64,000 nucleotides of DNA from Caprimulgus europaeus (taxonomy: Eukaryota > Chordata > Aves > Caprimulgiformes > Caprimulgidae). The notes below the pieces were generated by a model that ran no database searches, was not told the origin of the DNA, and worked only from the letters and a program-made list of their open reading frames with translations. Position numbers and translations under genes: made by a program. The DNA is taken from positions 69,959,723 through 70,023,722 of the forward strand of contig OU015526.1 in the NCBI GenBank assembly GCA_907165065.1. The letters are read 5' to 3'. Below are positions 1 through 11,168 of the stretch, one piece after another. Every line of letters starts with the position of its first letter. Within the stretch, counting starts at the first letter, position 1.

Positions 1-109
1 GGTGTAGGCTGTGCGCTTACCACTCTCTGTCAAGAAGTCTTATGATTAAATTACGTAGGTGTATGCAGGAGACAGACAGATACCTTAGTTATTATTTAGA
101 TAGAAGGAG
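1..109. other. Unassigned flank
   Basis: AT-leaning unique sequence at the window edge. I see no gene, tRNA or recognisable repeat before the LTR-like sequence that follows. Confidence 0.4.
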
Positions 110-612
110 GGTGAGGCAGGGGGAAGCATAACCTCCAAATACGCAGCTCCTCTCCGTGGCCCTCAGCTCCCGAGAGGGCTCTCCATAGGCTTCAGAGCCT
201 CCAAGGCACATCCATCTGCCATGGTTCAGGCTCCACCATGGGCTGAAGAGTGGATATTTGCTCCAACATGGTCCTCCCTTAGGCTGCAAGGGGACAACCT
301 GCCTCACCATGGTCCTCTCCACAGGCTGCAGGGGAAACTCTGCTCCAGCACCTGGAGCAGTTTCTCCCCTTCCTTCTCTGATCTTGGTGTCTGCAGGGAC
401 ATTCCTCAGCTGCTGCACAGTGATTTTTACCCTTTCTTAAATATGTTATGACAAAGGCAGCACCAGCATCACTGATGAGCTCAGCTTTGGGAAGTGGTGG
501 ATCCATTTTGGAGCTGGCTGGCATTAGTTCTGTCCAACACAGGAGCAGCTCCTGGTGTTCTCTTATACAGGTCACCCCTGCAGCCCCTCTGCTACCAAAA
601 TCTTGTCAGATA
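110..612 (-). mobile_element. Degraded endogenous-retrovirus LTR remnant (ERV-K-like), minus orientation
   Basis: The segment repeats, in the same order, blocks also found in the better LTR at 4147-5294: 'CTGCCTCACCATGGTC', 'GGCTGCAGGGGAA', 'CACCTGGAGCA', 'CTTGGTGTCTGCAGGG', 'TTAAATATGTTATGACA', 'GAGCTGGCTGGCATT' and finally 'TGCTACCAAAATCTTGTCA'. The last block is the U3 start of the LTR, so the element reads on the minus strand. The terminal 'AACCCAATACA' is lost near 610. The left boundary is vague: similarity is clear from about 195, and the 110-195 part is assigned only by composition. Open frames of 60-108 codons here are by-products of the GC-rich LTR and are not genes. Confidence 0.7.
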
Positions 613-1912
613 ATTTTGATACCAGAATTTATAAGTATGATAAAGAAAAAAAAAAAAAAGCATCTTTGAAAGATTAATTTTTCTATTTATGAGATTTATC
701 AAATAGATGTTATTTTGCTTGTGTCATGATCCATACTTAAGGCAGTTAACCTTCCAGGGACTAGCTTTTCCCCATGCAATGGTGTTATACGAATGACTTG
801 GCTGGTTTGCTGCAATGTGACACTCATTTACACGGATGACTGGGTATTTTGGGAAAAATGTGTGCAGTTCAGGCAGTTTAAAGTACATCAGGATGGATTT
901 ATTAATGATACAAAATTGAAAACAACACTCAGTGAAGTATACCCTCACCAGACAGAGTGTCATGCTTACATATCCATACAGTGAGTGGAAAACTTAATGT
1001 ATGCAAAAGATGGAGGACTGTTTGGGGAGAGGGGAACTGCTTCAGATTGGCTCACGAGTCCTTAAATGATCATTAATTGATTAAAGACAATTTTCTCTGA
1101 AACAATATGATTTTCATTAATAAAATTATTTCATTAAGAACATTTAGAAGTAACAAAACTAGCTGAATGTTGTTTGTGTGGCTTTTAACCTAAAAAACTT
1201 TAACCACAAAACAAAACAACTTTTTAGTATTTCTGTGTGTCAGAAACGGGGAGTGTTTGTTTGTGTCTTAATACATGCTTTAACAATGCTGCTATCTTTT
1301 TGCTTTTCAAGAACATAAAGATTTCTTAATTGTCTTCTATTTATCTGTGAGCACCTTTTGTATATACAAGAAGACTTTTTCTTCTTTTCACAACAAGGCA
1401 GTGGTATAAATTATAGACCCAAAACTGAGTTCAGCTGAACAGCTACACTATAAAACCATTCACAAGCTGATGAGCAAGTGAAGGAACACATTGTTCCTTG
1501 AACAAGGGAAGATTTAAGAATGTCAACTTCCTAAACTCTTGGGAGATCATTACATAAGCAGGATCCTCAAATAGCTCCTCAACTGTCTCTGCAGCTTCTT
1601 TGCCCTCTGATCACTATCCAAATGTTTGTGAGCACGCTTGCATTGCAGATGTGGCCAGGTCAGAACCCTGCTGATGCCTGTTGCCCTTGAGCATATTTTG
1701 TTTGACATGATATTACAAGATCAGGTTGGCGTGTTTAAAGAAGAGCAGCAAACCTGTTGTGTATGGTCACAAAACTCAGAACTACCCAGGGACTGCTGAC
1801 ACTGATCTATTTTTGTATTTACCTCATCAGCTGCTTTGGATACTGACAGTCTCACAGTCTCACGCTCCCCACCAGGTCCGTGGTCTTGTGTTACAAAGAG
1901 ATCAACACTCAC
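613..1912. other. Unique AT-rich sequence, no gene seen
   Basis: Apart from an A run at 646-659, nothing here resembles a repeat family, RNA gene or coding exon. Open frames at 724-984 occur on both strands at once and lack splice or codon signals. Confidence 0.5.
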
Positions 1913-2049
1913 CAATAATGGCTGATGATGTCTCTTCCACTTCTCCATAGGGAAGTGCTCCTCTGCCTTGCAGCGTCTCCATCCCTTATGCATGTTACCA
2001 AAGGAGTTTATATAGCTGTGCTGTAAACTATCAATAATCAGTTGCAACT
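1913..2049 (-). other. Candidate internal exon, product unknown
   Basis: Read on the minus strand, this 137-nt segment is preceded by a strong acceptor (T-rich tract ending CCTTTTAG, AG at plus 2051-2050) and followed by a near-ideal donor (TTG then GTGAGT, GT at plus 1912-1911). Only one frame is open, giving 45 codons that include WRRCKAEEHFPMEKWKRHH. That frame is not low-complexity, unlike most neighbouring frames. The exon would start in phase 1 and end in phase 0. I do not recognise the peptide family. The enclosing 126-codon ATG frame reads through the donor into intron-like sequence, so its length means little. It may be a coding exon, an exon of a long non-coding RNA, or a fortuitous pair of splice-like sites. 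Confidence 0.3.
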
Positions 2050-2104
2050 CTAAAAGGAAAAAAAGGTACTTAAAAATAAAAAAAAAGCATTTGAAAAGCA
2101 AGTC

Positions 2105-2220
2105 TGATTAAAAACAAAACAAAACAAAAAACCCCAAAACCAACCAACCAAACAAAAAAACCCCTAGAAACTCCACCTCAAAACACCACCACAAACAAGC
2201 AACACCCCAACATATTTGCA
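2105..2220. repeat. A/C-rich low-complexity tract
   Basis: Runs of CAAAA, CCAA and CCACC units with very few G. This is a simple degenerate low-complexity tract with no coding or RNA signature. Confidence 0.7.
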
Positions 2221-3751
2221 GAAGTAATTTCGGCAACAGAAAAAGGGGGCTAGGTGGTGTTTCTATTGATGTAGTTGCACATTTTTACAATTTTTCACAC
2301 ATGTGAAGGTTCTGTTTAGCAAAAGGATTAAAATGTTTTTAACTTCTTTTAGAGCTATAGCAGCTGACCCTCAGAAAGCTGTCAGTGTCAGAAAATGATG
2401 TTAACTTTTTCATGCACACAAAATATCTATTGCTGATTGATTCAAACAAAATAACCTTTTTTTTTATGACCTGAGAAACTATTGTGGCATATATTTTAGT
2501 TGTTCCCAATATTATCTCCTTGGGATAAAGGGGAAAATTATAAATATTTTACTTCAGAATTATATTCTGATTATGAGTGTACTTAATTTTGGCAGGTAAA
2601 GGCAATATATGCTAATACAACTAAACATATCCTTTTAAGCCACTAGCCCTTCTTGTGAATGTAAATATCATCAGTATTTATAACACTTCAGTAAATTGTT
2701 ATAGCTTATTAAATGCTCTGTATAGGTCCTGAAGTAATTAACAGAGAAGTTTTGGTTTGGGAATTTTTTTTGGTTTGTTTTAAATAACAGTATAATCCAT
2801 AGGTTCATTAAAAGTCTCTGCTAACATGAGTGCATGGCAACAGCCTGGCCAGGAAAGCATAACCTGGTTTGCCTTTGGCTGCAGCTCCCATCTTTAGTGA
2901 CTTCAGTATGTTATACTCCAGTGTAAAGCATACCAGGGCCAAAACCAGTACATCATGCAAGTGGACATCACCCACGTGTATCAGTCTTTCTGGGCTGACT
3001 GTGTCTCAATGACTTACCTTGGTATCAGTAGAGACCAGAGCTAACAAAGTTACCTAGAAACATCCTCTTATGTATCGCCCATTATGTTTAATACAGCAGA
3101 ATATGTAACCTGTAAATCATTGGCATGTTACTGTCCATTTCTTTAGGAAAACTATGTGAAACATTAAGCAGAGAGAGGATGCAGTTTAGCATGGAATAGC
3201 AGACTGTGCAGTGAACTTCCTTCCACGGCTTTAGAGTGACCATACACAGATACAAGAAACCATATAAAAGGGATATGAGAAACACAGTTTAACTTAGGCT
3301 AATTGCCATGTCCCCTTGTTTCCTAAATTGCTGCTGTTCTCAACATACCAGCTGTTGCTGGTCTGCTCTGCCTAAACCCTTCCTTTCAGTAGGTGGTTTC
3401 TGTAGGACAGCTGAGGCTCCACTTACTATTCCTGTGCTCAGCTCTGTAGGAATTATATCTTTACAAACATTCTCATTCTCTCATTCTTCCTGAACATGGT
3501 TCTTCATTTATTTGCAAAGTTCCACTAGTTATACTTTTTCACTGGGAAAAGAATATGGATTTAGAATTCAGATAAAGCTGTCTGGTTAAAAAACCTAAAA
3601 CATATCAGTCTGACTCCTTGTATCTGATAATCACTATAAATAGGTGAGAATTCATGTTGTTCAATGAATGCTTTCACTCTTTGAACATAATGTTGTTTCT
3701 GAATGAGTGTTTTATCAGAATCATTTCTACTTGGTTGCTAGCAAAACAATC
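2221..3751. other. Unique AT-rich sequence, no gene seen
   Basis: No recognisable repeat, RNA gene or supported exon. Open frames at 3088-3285 and 3308-3493 are short and show no family signature. Confidence 0.5.
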
Positions 3752-3823
3752 TGTATTGGGTCTGGCTGGGATGGAGTTGATTTTCCCCTTGGCAGCCCTC
3801 AGAGTGCTGTGTTTTGTATTTGG
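3752..3823 (+). mobile_element. 5'-end fragment of an avian LTR (probably ERV-L type)
   Basis: The fragment starts with TG (TGTATTGGGTCTGGCTGGG) and continues ATGGAGTTGATTTTCCCC, GGCAGCCCTCAGAGTGCTG, TTTTGTATTTG. From memory this is the beginning of a widespread avian LTR class; assignment to ERV-L rather than ERV-K is uncertain. It breaks off after about 72 bp, directly against the retroviral leader that follows on the opposite strand. It therefore looks like a truncated insertion or a recombination junction. Confidence 0.5.
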
Positions 3824-4146
3824 TGAAGAAGGAGGGGAAGGAGGTGCTTCCACCCCTCACCTCTGTGGATCACATATTTAATACTCACATCAACAAAAAA
3901 GAATTCCCCACACCAAAATAAAAAAATAGCATCACAACACCAGACAAAAGTGGACGATTTACACACACAATCCACCCCTTGTCTCTTCACCACAATCAAA
4001 AAAAATAAAATCCCCCGTAATTGTCCTACTCATCACTCGCCACTCTTTAGCCATGTTCAGTCCATGTTTTGCCCATTACCTCTCCTCTCTCAATTACAAA
4101 CCTTATCTCCAATTTCTCATGCCCCACGTTGGGTGCCAAAAAAGAC
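3824..4146 (-). mobile_element. Leader / internal start of a truncated ERV-K-like provirus
   Basis: This sequence lies immediately inside the LTR at 4147-5294 and contains its primer-binding site, so it is the untranslated leader and possibly the very start of gag, on the minus strand. The internal region stops after about 320 bp at the LTR fragment at 3752-3823. The remaining gag, pro, pol and env genes are absent. A 66-codon minus-strand frame (3799-3999) shows no retroviral domain that I recognise and runs across the junction, so I do not call it a gene. The provirus is a dead 5' stub. Confidence 0.65.
4121..4138 (-). other. Retroviral primer-binding site, tRNA-Lys type
   Basis: On the minus strand the 18 bases read TGGCACCCAACGTGGGGC. 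They begin 8 nt inside the LTR end at 4147. The match to the tRNA-Lys(1,2) primer-binding site of betaretroviruses (TGGCGCCCAACGTGGGGC) is 17 of 18. This fixes the orientation (minus), shows that 4147-5294 is the 5' LTR rather than a solo LTR, and places the element in the ERV-K/betaretrovirus-like group. Confidence 0.85.
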
Positions 4147-5294
4147 TGTGGTGGGTTGACCCTGACCAGAGGCCAGATGCCCACCAAAGCCCATTCTATC
4201 ACTCCCCCTCCTCAAATGGGCAAGGAGAGAAAAATATAACGAAAAGCTCGTGGGTGGAGATAAGGACAGAGAGAGATCACACACCAATTACTGGCATGGG
4301 CAAAACAGACTCAGCTTGGGGGAAAAAACAAATTTACTTTATTACCAATCAAAATCAGAGGATAGTGAGAAGTAAAACCAAATCTTAAAACACCTCCCCC
4401 ATCCCTCCCTTCTTCCCGGGCTTAATCTCTTTCCCAATTTTCCACCTCCTCCCCCCAGCAGCACAGGGGGACAGGGAATGGAGTTGGGGTCAGTTCATCA
4501 CACGTTGTTTCTGCCGCTTCTTCCTCCTCAGGGGGAGGATTCCTTCCCCTACACCAGCGTGGGGTCCCTCTCACAGGTCACAGTCCTCCACGAACTTCTC
4601 CAGCATGAGTCCTTCCCATGACTGACAGCTCTTCACAAACTGCTTTAGCATGGGTCCATTCCATGGTGTGCAGTCCTTCAGGAAGGGACTGCTCCAGCGC
4701 AGGTCCCCCACGGGGTCAGAAGCTCTGCCAGCAAACCTGCTCCTGTGTGGGCTCCTCTCTCCACGGGCTACAGGTCCTGACAGAAACCTGCTTCAGCACA
4801 GGCTTCCCACGGGGTCACAGCCTCCTTCGGGCATCCACCTGCTCCGGCATGGGGTCCTCCATGGGCTACAGGTGGTCATCTGCTCCACCACAGATCTCCA
4901 TGGATTGCAGGGGGACAGCCTGCCTCACCATGGTCTTCAACACAGGCTGCAGGGGAATCTCTGCTCTGGCACCTGGAGCACCTCCTTCCCCTCTTTCTTC
5001 ACTGACCTTGGTGTCTGTGGAGTTGTTTTCTCTTACATCTTCTCACTCCTCTCTCCAGCTGCAAAGTGTGCAGCTTTTTTTCCCTCTCTTCCTTTTTTTT
5101 TCTTAATTATGTTATCACAGAGGCGTTACTGATGGGCTGGGCCTTGGCCAACGGCAGGCTCGTTCTTGTAGCCGGCTGGCATTGGCTGTGTCAGGTCGGA
5201 CATGGGGGAAGCTTCTGGCAGCTTCTCTCACAGAAGCCACCTCATGTCATCCCCCCCACTGCTACCAAAAACCTTGCCACGCAAACCCAATACA
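4147..5294 (-). mobile_element. Complete 5' LTR of an ERV-K-like endogenous retrovirus
   Basis: The 1148-bp LTR has matching termini. On the minus strand it starts TGTATTGGGTTTGCGTGGC (ending at plus 5294) and finishes GGGTCAACCCACCACA (plus 4147), giving the canonical TG...CA. Its middle consists of degenerate repeats of a 'CTCC-AGCATGGGTCC / TTCCCATG-GGCTGCAG' type (about 4560-4940), a hallmark of this LTR family. A polyadenylation signal is at 4338-4343 and a tRNA-Lys primer-binding site follows the LTR. ATG frames of up to 162 codons on the plus strand come from the LTR repeats and are not genes. The LTR may carry promoter activity, but no TATA box is obvious. Confidence 0.85.
4338..4343 (-). 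terminator. Polyadenylation signal AATAAA of the ERV-K-like LTR
   Basis: On the minus strand the LTR contains GGTAATAAAGTAAA about 190 bp before its 3' end, where the R/U5 part of a betaretroviral LTR is expected. The equivalent site in the related LTR at 43682-44710 is changed to AATGAA. Confidence 0.6.
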
Positions 5295-5760
5295 TTAGCT
5301 CTCAAATTTCAATAACATTTTGAACCAAAAAAGTTTAGCTGAACATGACCCTTAATTTGAAATATCAGTAATACCTTTAACGTACGAATTCTCTGACAGT
5401 GCTTAAAAAGATGCAGCAATATGTTCCTCCCTTGATTAGTAGAGCTTATCTTTTACCATGGAAAGTGTTTAGAAAAGTGTATTAATTGTCAAGTAAGTGC
5501 ATGATGTAAGTAAGTCTTGGATTTTTTTTTTCCAGACTGACAGGGACTTGAATTAGTACTTCTGAAGAGGAGAGTTACGTTAATATTAGCATAATGCTGA
5601 TATTCTTATAGATTGTTTTGTATTAAGATTAGGGATTTTTGTATGTATCTTTTTTCATTTATGATGATTGATTAGCTTCAGATACAGAAAGTATCTGATG
5701 GTGGCCTTGTGAAGAGCTAGGGAGCTCACAAAGAGACAAATTATCTGAGGAGTTTCATCT
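5295..5760. other. Unique AT-rich sequence, no gene seen
   Basis: No recognisable element between the LTR and the CR1 tail. Confidence 0.5.
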
Positions 5761-5858
5761 GAGCAACCTGAGCTAGTTGAAAATGTCCCTGCTAACTGCA
5801 GGGGGGTTGGACTAGGTGACCTTTAAAGGTCCCTTCCAACCCAAACCATTCTATGATT
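5761..5858 (+). mobile_element. CR1 LINE, 3' tail only
   Basis: The segment contains the conserved CR1 3' end: GAGCAACCTGAGCTAG, TGTCCCTGCTAACTGCAGGG, GGTTGGACTAGGTGACC, CCTTCCAACCCAAACC, ATTCTATGATTAT. It is heavily 5'-truncated, as most CR1 copies are, and has no coding capacity. Confidence 0.9.
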
Positions 5859-8800
5859 ATTTCTATTCACATTGCTTTCTCAGCTGATAGCAGCTTTAAC
5901 GAGCTGCTTTTCATTAAAATTAGGGTTGTGACTAACAAAGTGGGATGCAGAAGCCCAGGCTCTGCAGACCTCTGGGTCTGATTGCTGCCTGGCTTTCTCC
6001 TTGCCACACTGCATAAAACATCAGCTCTTCTCAGCTATCTGCAAAAGGTTCAGAAAGGAGCAACCTTCACAAAAGTCAGAGGTTCTCTGAGATGGGAATA
6101 AGTGTATTTGAAGATTTGCAATTACCAGGTGTCAGACAGTCTCAGAATGATGAGTGCCAAGTGCATGGTCTGTGAGCAATTACATCAGTGCTGGTTTCGG
6201 TATTGCTGCCCAGCCTGAAGTCTGACTGTCACGAGGATCAGCTAGGGCTTTTTGTGATTGTGTGGTGGAGGTGTCTGTGTGAGTGGCTTATTTATGCCAG
6301 GTGAAAGTTTTAACAATGACTTGAAAGATGTTTCTTTAGTAGCCTATAACATCCAGGAGAACTTTACGTTTTCCAGTTGTTTAATTGGACTTTAATTGTG
6401 CACTTTAAGTTAATATTATGTTCACTGAAGGAGTAAGTTCCCCCCCCTTAATTCCAATAACATTGTGAAGAAGCAGAGTTTTATATGCAAATCTCAGTGA
6501 GGACGCATTACATATAAGCAGAGCTAATTATTTAAGTCTATAATGAAGCAATTATTATTATTAATAATGCTAGAATGTATAATAAGGAAACCTGAGCTTT
6601 GAATTGGTTATACAAACTAGACTTATGGATGTATATGTGGGTACATGGGAGATTTTTTCTGAATTAATTTTAAAGTAGCTAGGGTTCTTTGGGGTATGCC
6701 GTGTTATTTTTGGGGAAGATGTGTAGTGGTTGGGGTTTGTTTGCTTGTTTGTTTGTCTTAAAATAAAAACAAGCAACTTGTTGAAGACAAGTTCTAAAGT
6801 CTGGTGCTTACCAGTTTTTTATTGTTTTCTGTTACTGCTGTGTTATGCTGTAATTCCAGTGCAACCATCAAGCCTCCAAACCTGACAGGTAGCAGAGGCT
6901 CCCGTCACAGCTGAGAAAGGCAGGGAACCTAATTCCGTGAAACTTGCCTGGATAAAGACCTTGGGGATAAAATGTTGAGACACAAAGTAGTTGTTCACCT
7001 GCAGAGGACAGCCAGCTATTAAATCAGGTAATCAGAGCCTGGGTTGCTCTTGCAGTTTCTCACCTTGAATTGGAAAGAAAACTTGTAATTTTATTTCTGG
7101 TGGGTCTGAAGGGTATTGATCTGGAATAGCTGGATATGAATTAATTATAGTCTAAATAAATAATAGCACCAATCATAGTACTGTATTCTGCTATTAGAAA
7201 ACTTATTTTGCATGATGTATTCCTTTATTGCCTCTAAAAATCAAGAAAAAGGGTTTGAAGTACAATAGCTCCTGAATTTCTCTCTAAATTCAGTACTTTT
7301 TATCAGGTCACTTATTTTATTCCTTTTTCTTAAGATTCTTTCTGTTCTTCTGTTGTTTTTTTTTTTTTTTTTTTTTTTTCTACTTGAGACAGCTCTCATG
7401 CTGCTGATTCATCTGTGTTATTTCTGACTGACCTCACAAAGTGCTTTTTCTTTAGCTCACCAATTTTTTGTCAGTCCCTGACAGAATATCTGAATAGTTT
7501 ATGTATGAATTAACTCTAGCTCTTTGTGTCTAGGGACATTCATTACAGTTTTCAGTGCCCATGAACAGTCATAAAAGCATTTAACATTAATGCAAATTTA
7601 AATTTGGTTGACTAGGTAATAAATCACTCTGTTTCATTTTTTCCCCCTTTTATCTTTTAGATTTCTATTGCATTTGCTATACAGCAGACATACATTTTAT
7701 TTCCTGTTACCACTCCTGCCTGATGCAGCTTTAGCAGACCTCTTTACACTTGTTTTTATACTAATTACTAATAACCTCTTTTCTGGTGATCAAAATACTT
7801 GATCTGAAACAGGTCTTTATTATTATTGTCATTGCTATATAGAAGATCTCTTTTAAGATTTTTCTGGTTGTGTTTTTACATCTTCAAAACAGATGGATTT
7901 GCCTCTGTGTGTACTCTAACATCTTGCTTTTAGGAACACTCCCTTGAAAATAAACCTGCCAGCTCTTGAGGGACAGGCCACATCTGCCTGGGAACCACTT
8001 TTTTCACCCTACTGAAATACAATGTGGAAGCTGTGTTTCAATTTCCTCCTTTCCCTCTCCCAGTCACTGAAGGCAAGAAGTGTTCATCTTGAATTAGGAA
8101 TGTACCCTTCCCAGAAGGCAGTCTGTTAGGAAATCTCAGCCCAGTGCTGCACTGATGACAGTGAGGTCCCATACACGTCAGATACTGCTGCCAGGAAAAC
8201 ATATTTCAAACTGCTGTGCTGTCTGATTGCTGCCACTCAGCTCCAAGTGATGCTCATCATGCAGCACCATGGCTCTTCTGTCAGAGAGGCTTCAGGAAGG
8301 GTCTGTAAGATGGTTTGGTACTGGTCATGGGGAGGAATGGCCCAGCTGCTTTCAAGGTCTTGCTTTTCACTTCATGCACATGATGAGCTCTTAGCAGCAG
8401 GAACCTTCTTTGAACATTTCTACAGCAGTGGCCATGCTTTAACCTGATTCATTTTTGGTGAGCCCTGTTTCAATAAACATGTTAATCAAGTGACATCAAG
8501 CCTCTAGTAAACCGTGCCTAGATAGTCCTTGTTTACAGTAGAAATAATTTCCCTCATCCTCGTCTAGAACAGAGGCAGCTGCAGAAGAAATGGAGATCCC
8601 TGACAAGCTCCTTAGAGCTTGAACTTCTGCTGCTGGTCACTTGAGTCAAACAAATAATATTTCTAGCAGCTTCCACAGAGAAGTGTTTCATTATGTTGTC
8701 AGGCATGAAAATTGTATTGCCACTATGTACAAATGTTTTTAGAAGAAGTGACAGCTTTTTGATTTGTGTCTTTAAGATTCTCACTGAAGCTGGTGATGAT

Positions 8801-10399
8801 ATGTGACACCAAAGAGGAGAAAAGCTTTTTTTCGCTGTGAGAGCTTAAGAAGGAAAAGTACTCTTTGTTGGTTCTCACAAGCCAAATTAAGCTTTCTGTT
8901 GGGCAATATGAGAGACATTTTAAGACTGTGTAGAAAGAAAGCTCTTTTTCAGAACCATCCAAATATGACTCACCCTATTTAAGATAAATGTTCCAGCTGT
9001 ATTTAGAGGGTAGTCTGAGCTTCTTTGAACATGTACATGGCTGTGTTGTAAAGACGGATAAGTAGTGAGTGTAAATTCTTCCCTGAAAATTTCCACTTCA
9101 AGGAAGGGGGTTGGGGAGAGAAACAAACTTTTTATTTATGCTAGCTGTTGTAACGTGTGTTGTGATATTTCCAGGGCTGACTAGAGAGATAAAGATGAAT
9201 AATAATAAAAGATAGAGAAAATTATTGATGTAAAAGCTTGAGGGTTTTTAAAGCATGAATTTGGATACACACTCACTGTTTTAAATCATGAATCTGTTTC
9301 ATCAACAGTCTTCTGATGCTCTAGATTATCTTCTTGCTGTGCCATTTCTTTTGTAACTAAACCACTTCATATTCATAAATGTTATCACTCATAAATTTGT
9401 CTCTTGGGATAATTAAAATATACCGGATTTACATATATCAGTCTTTTATGTACTTTTGTTTACTTTCAAATGCATGTAATCTATAAGGGAAAGGAAAAAA
9501 TGTATTTTCCTAGTAGCAGGGAAAAGCAGGTATGAAAACCAAAATATTATTGCTTCAGGTTTTTTCTCTGGCAGAGTTCGGGTATTTAAATATGAAGTAT
9601 TGAATGCTAAAATGTCTTTCTGAAGTTTCTTTCTGTTCTGTGATTAAAAAGCTTTCACGTTATTTCCCTAAAACTTAGCACAGATGAAACAACATGTAAT
9701 CTTTTCTGTCAGTATTTCTCAGTGAAATAAAATCTAATCTGGACTGGGAGAAAAAAAAGCAACCAAACAACAACAAAAAAATCCCCAAGCAAAACCCAAA
9801 CTATTCAATAAGTAGAGTAATGCCCATTCTTCAAAACTCATAATTTCTTTATACTAAAAAGACTGTGAAACCGCAAGAGCTTGACTGGTTTCTGAAGTTA
9901 AACTTTTTTTCTTCCTTAATGGAAGACGAATGCAAGTAAACAGCAGATGTTAAAATTTTCAGATATTAAGACATCAAAGTTTTCTTCCAGTAACATACAT
10001 GGGAGATTTAAATAGATATCTCGTTTGAAAATCAGCAGGAGATATCTGAGAAATATATTGCTGAGAAAGAAATAAGAAATTTGCCTAGTACAATCCAGTC
10101 AATATATTATTATATGTCAACAATCTGAGAAGAGTAAGATTGCTGAGAGCTTTTCAGCAGCAGTATCTAGTCAATACCTAAATCAAAACAGTTTTACTTG
10201 TTTCTTCAGAATAAATATAATTTCTTTAAAAGAACTATATTAATTATGAAAAAGATAGATACATATCCTGACCAGATCATTAAGATTTTAACACTGTGAG
10301 TAGAACTGTCTTTCTCCCTAAGACAGAACTAGCCTCTAGTTCCCCAATTGTCTCATCACTTATGCCTGGACTGACAATTTAAAAGTAAATAAATAAATT
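5859..10399. other. Long stretch without a recognisable gene
   Basis: Unique AT-rich sequence. It holds a run of 24 T at 7356-7379 and TTTG-rich low complexity near 6730-6765. Open frames at 6570-6776, 8247-8447 and 8554-9126 are 66-79 codons, overlap one another and show no domain or splice context. Confidence 0.5.
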
Positions 10400-10545
10400 C
10401 AATAAAGAGATCCAGTCTTGTTTGAAAAGATTCTAGTGGGAGAGTATCTACCCTGTCTCTTAGTATTTTTTTCCATAAGGTTAATTACCTGTGCTGTTTA
10501 AAGTTTGCTGTGAATCAGAGTACAGCTTATCGAAAGAACACAGAT
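10400..10545 (-). mobile_element. Probable ancient CR1/L3 LINE fragment
   Basis: The sequence reads like the complement of the CR1/L3 terminal coding region: GATCCAGTCTTGTTTGAAAA, then AGTATCTACCCTGTCTCTTA, then TTTCCATAAGGTTAATTACC and CTGTGCTGTTTAAA. In younger copies these correspond to '...tcttgaa..., ...gattccaca...ctccctgg, ...tgttccagtg..., ...caccctcactgtaaa'. Divergence is high, so the call rests on the order of motifs. Confidence 0.45.
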
Positions 10546-11074
10546 CTCTGCTGCTTGTATTTTCTTTGTTGTCTCTTAATGTACTTTTTTCCTAAGCTGT
10601 ATTTAAAGAGTGGGCCAGAAGGGCAGAAACAAACACACATTTATTTCTGTCTTAGAACCTAGGATTTGATCTTTTATTTTCTTTTAGTGGTGTGTAGAGC
10701 CAGTTAAAACTCTTGCCGTTTAGAAGTGTGTCCCATTGATCTTTTGGAACAGCGCTAGTCTGGACCTTCAGTTCTCAGCTAGAGTTTGGCACCACACTGA
10801 TCGCTTCTGTGCTGTGTAATGGATTTGTCACAGCGGTACTTAGAAAGAATCTTTTCTTGAAAATAAAGAGACATCTTCACCCTACCTCCCCTTCCCAAAA
10901 GGGAAGTTAAAGGAGGGGGGGGGAAAGAAAAAAAAAAAAGTAGACTGAAAAAGACACTGACAAACTCTGTGGGAAGAAGAGAAGTAGGAAAACAAGTGGG
11001 AAGAAAATTTGTTAAATCTGATGCTTATGTAACAGCAACAACTTCACTAAATGTCAATATAGGAGAAGATCAAG

Positions 11075-11168
11075 AGGACTGCTCCGGCAGGGGGATTGGA
11101 CTAGATGATCTTTCGAGGTCCCTTCCAATCCCTAATATTCTGTGATTCTGTGATTCTGTGATTCTGTG
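11075..11168 (+). mobile_element. CR1 LINE, 3' tail with four terminal octamer repeats
   Basis: CR1 3' end: GGACTGCTCCGGCAGGGGG, ATTGGACTAGATGATC, GAGGTCCCTTCCAATCCC. It finishes with four perfect ATTCTGTG units (11137-11168). The element is truncated to about 94 bp and carries no coding sequence. Confidence 0.9.

Noticed and set aside
4618..5132. Plus-strand frames of 160-162 codons
   Set aside because: They run antisense through the ERV-K-like LTR and translate its GC-rich internal repeats. Two overlapping frames of equal length argue for composition and not coding.
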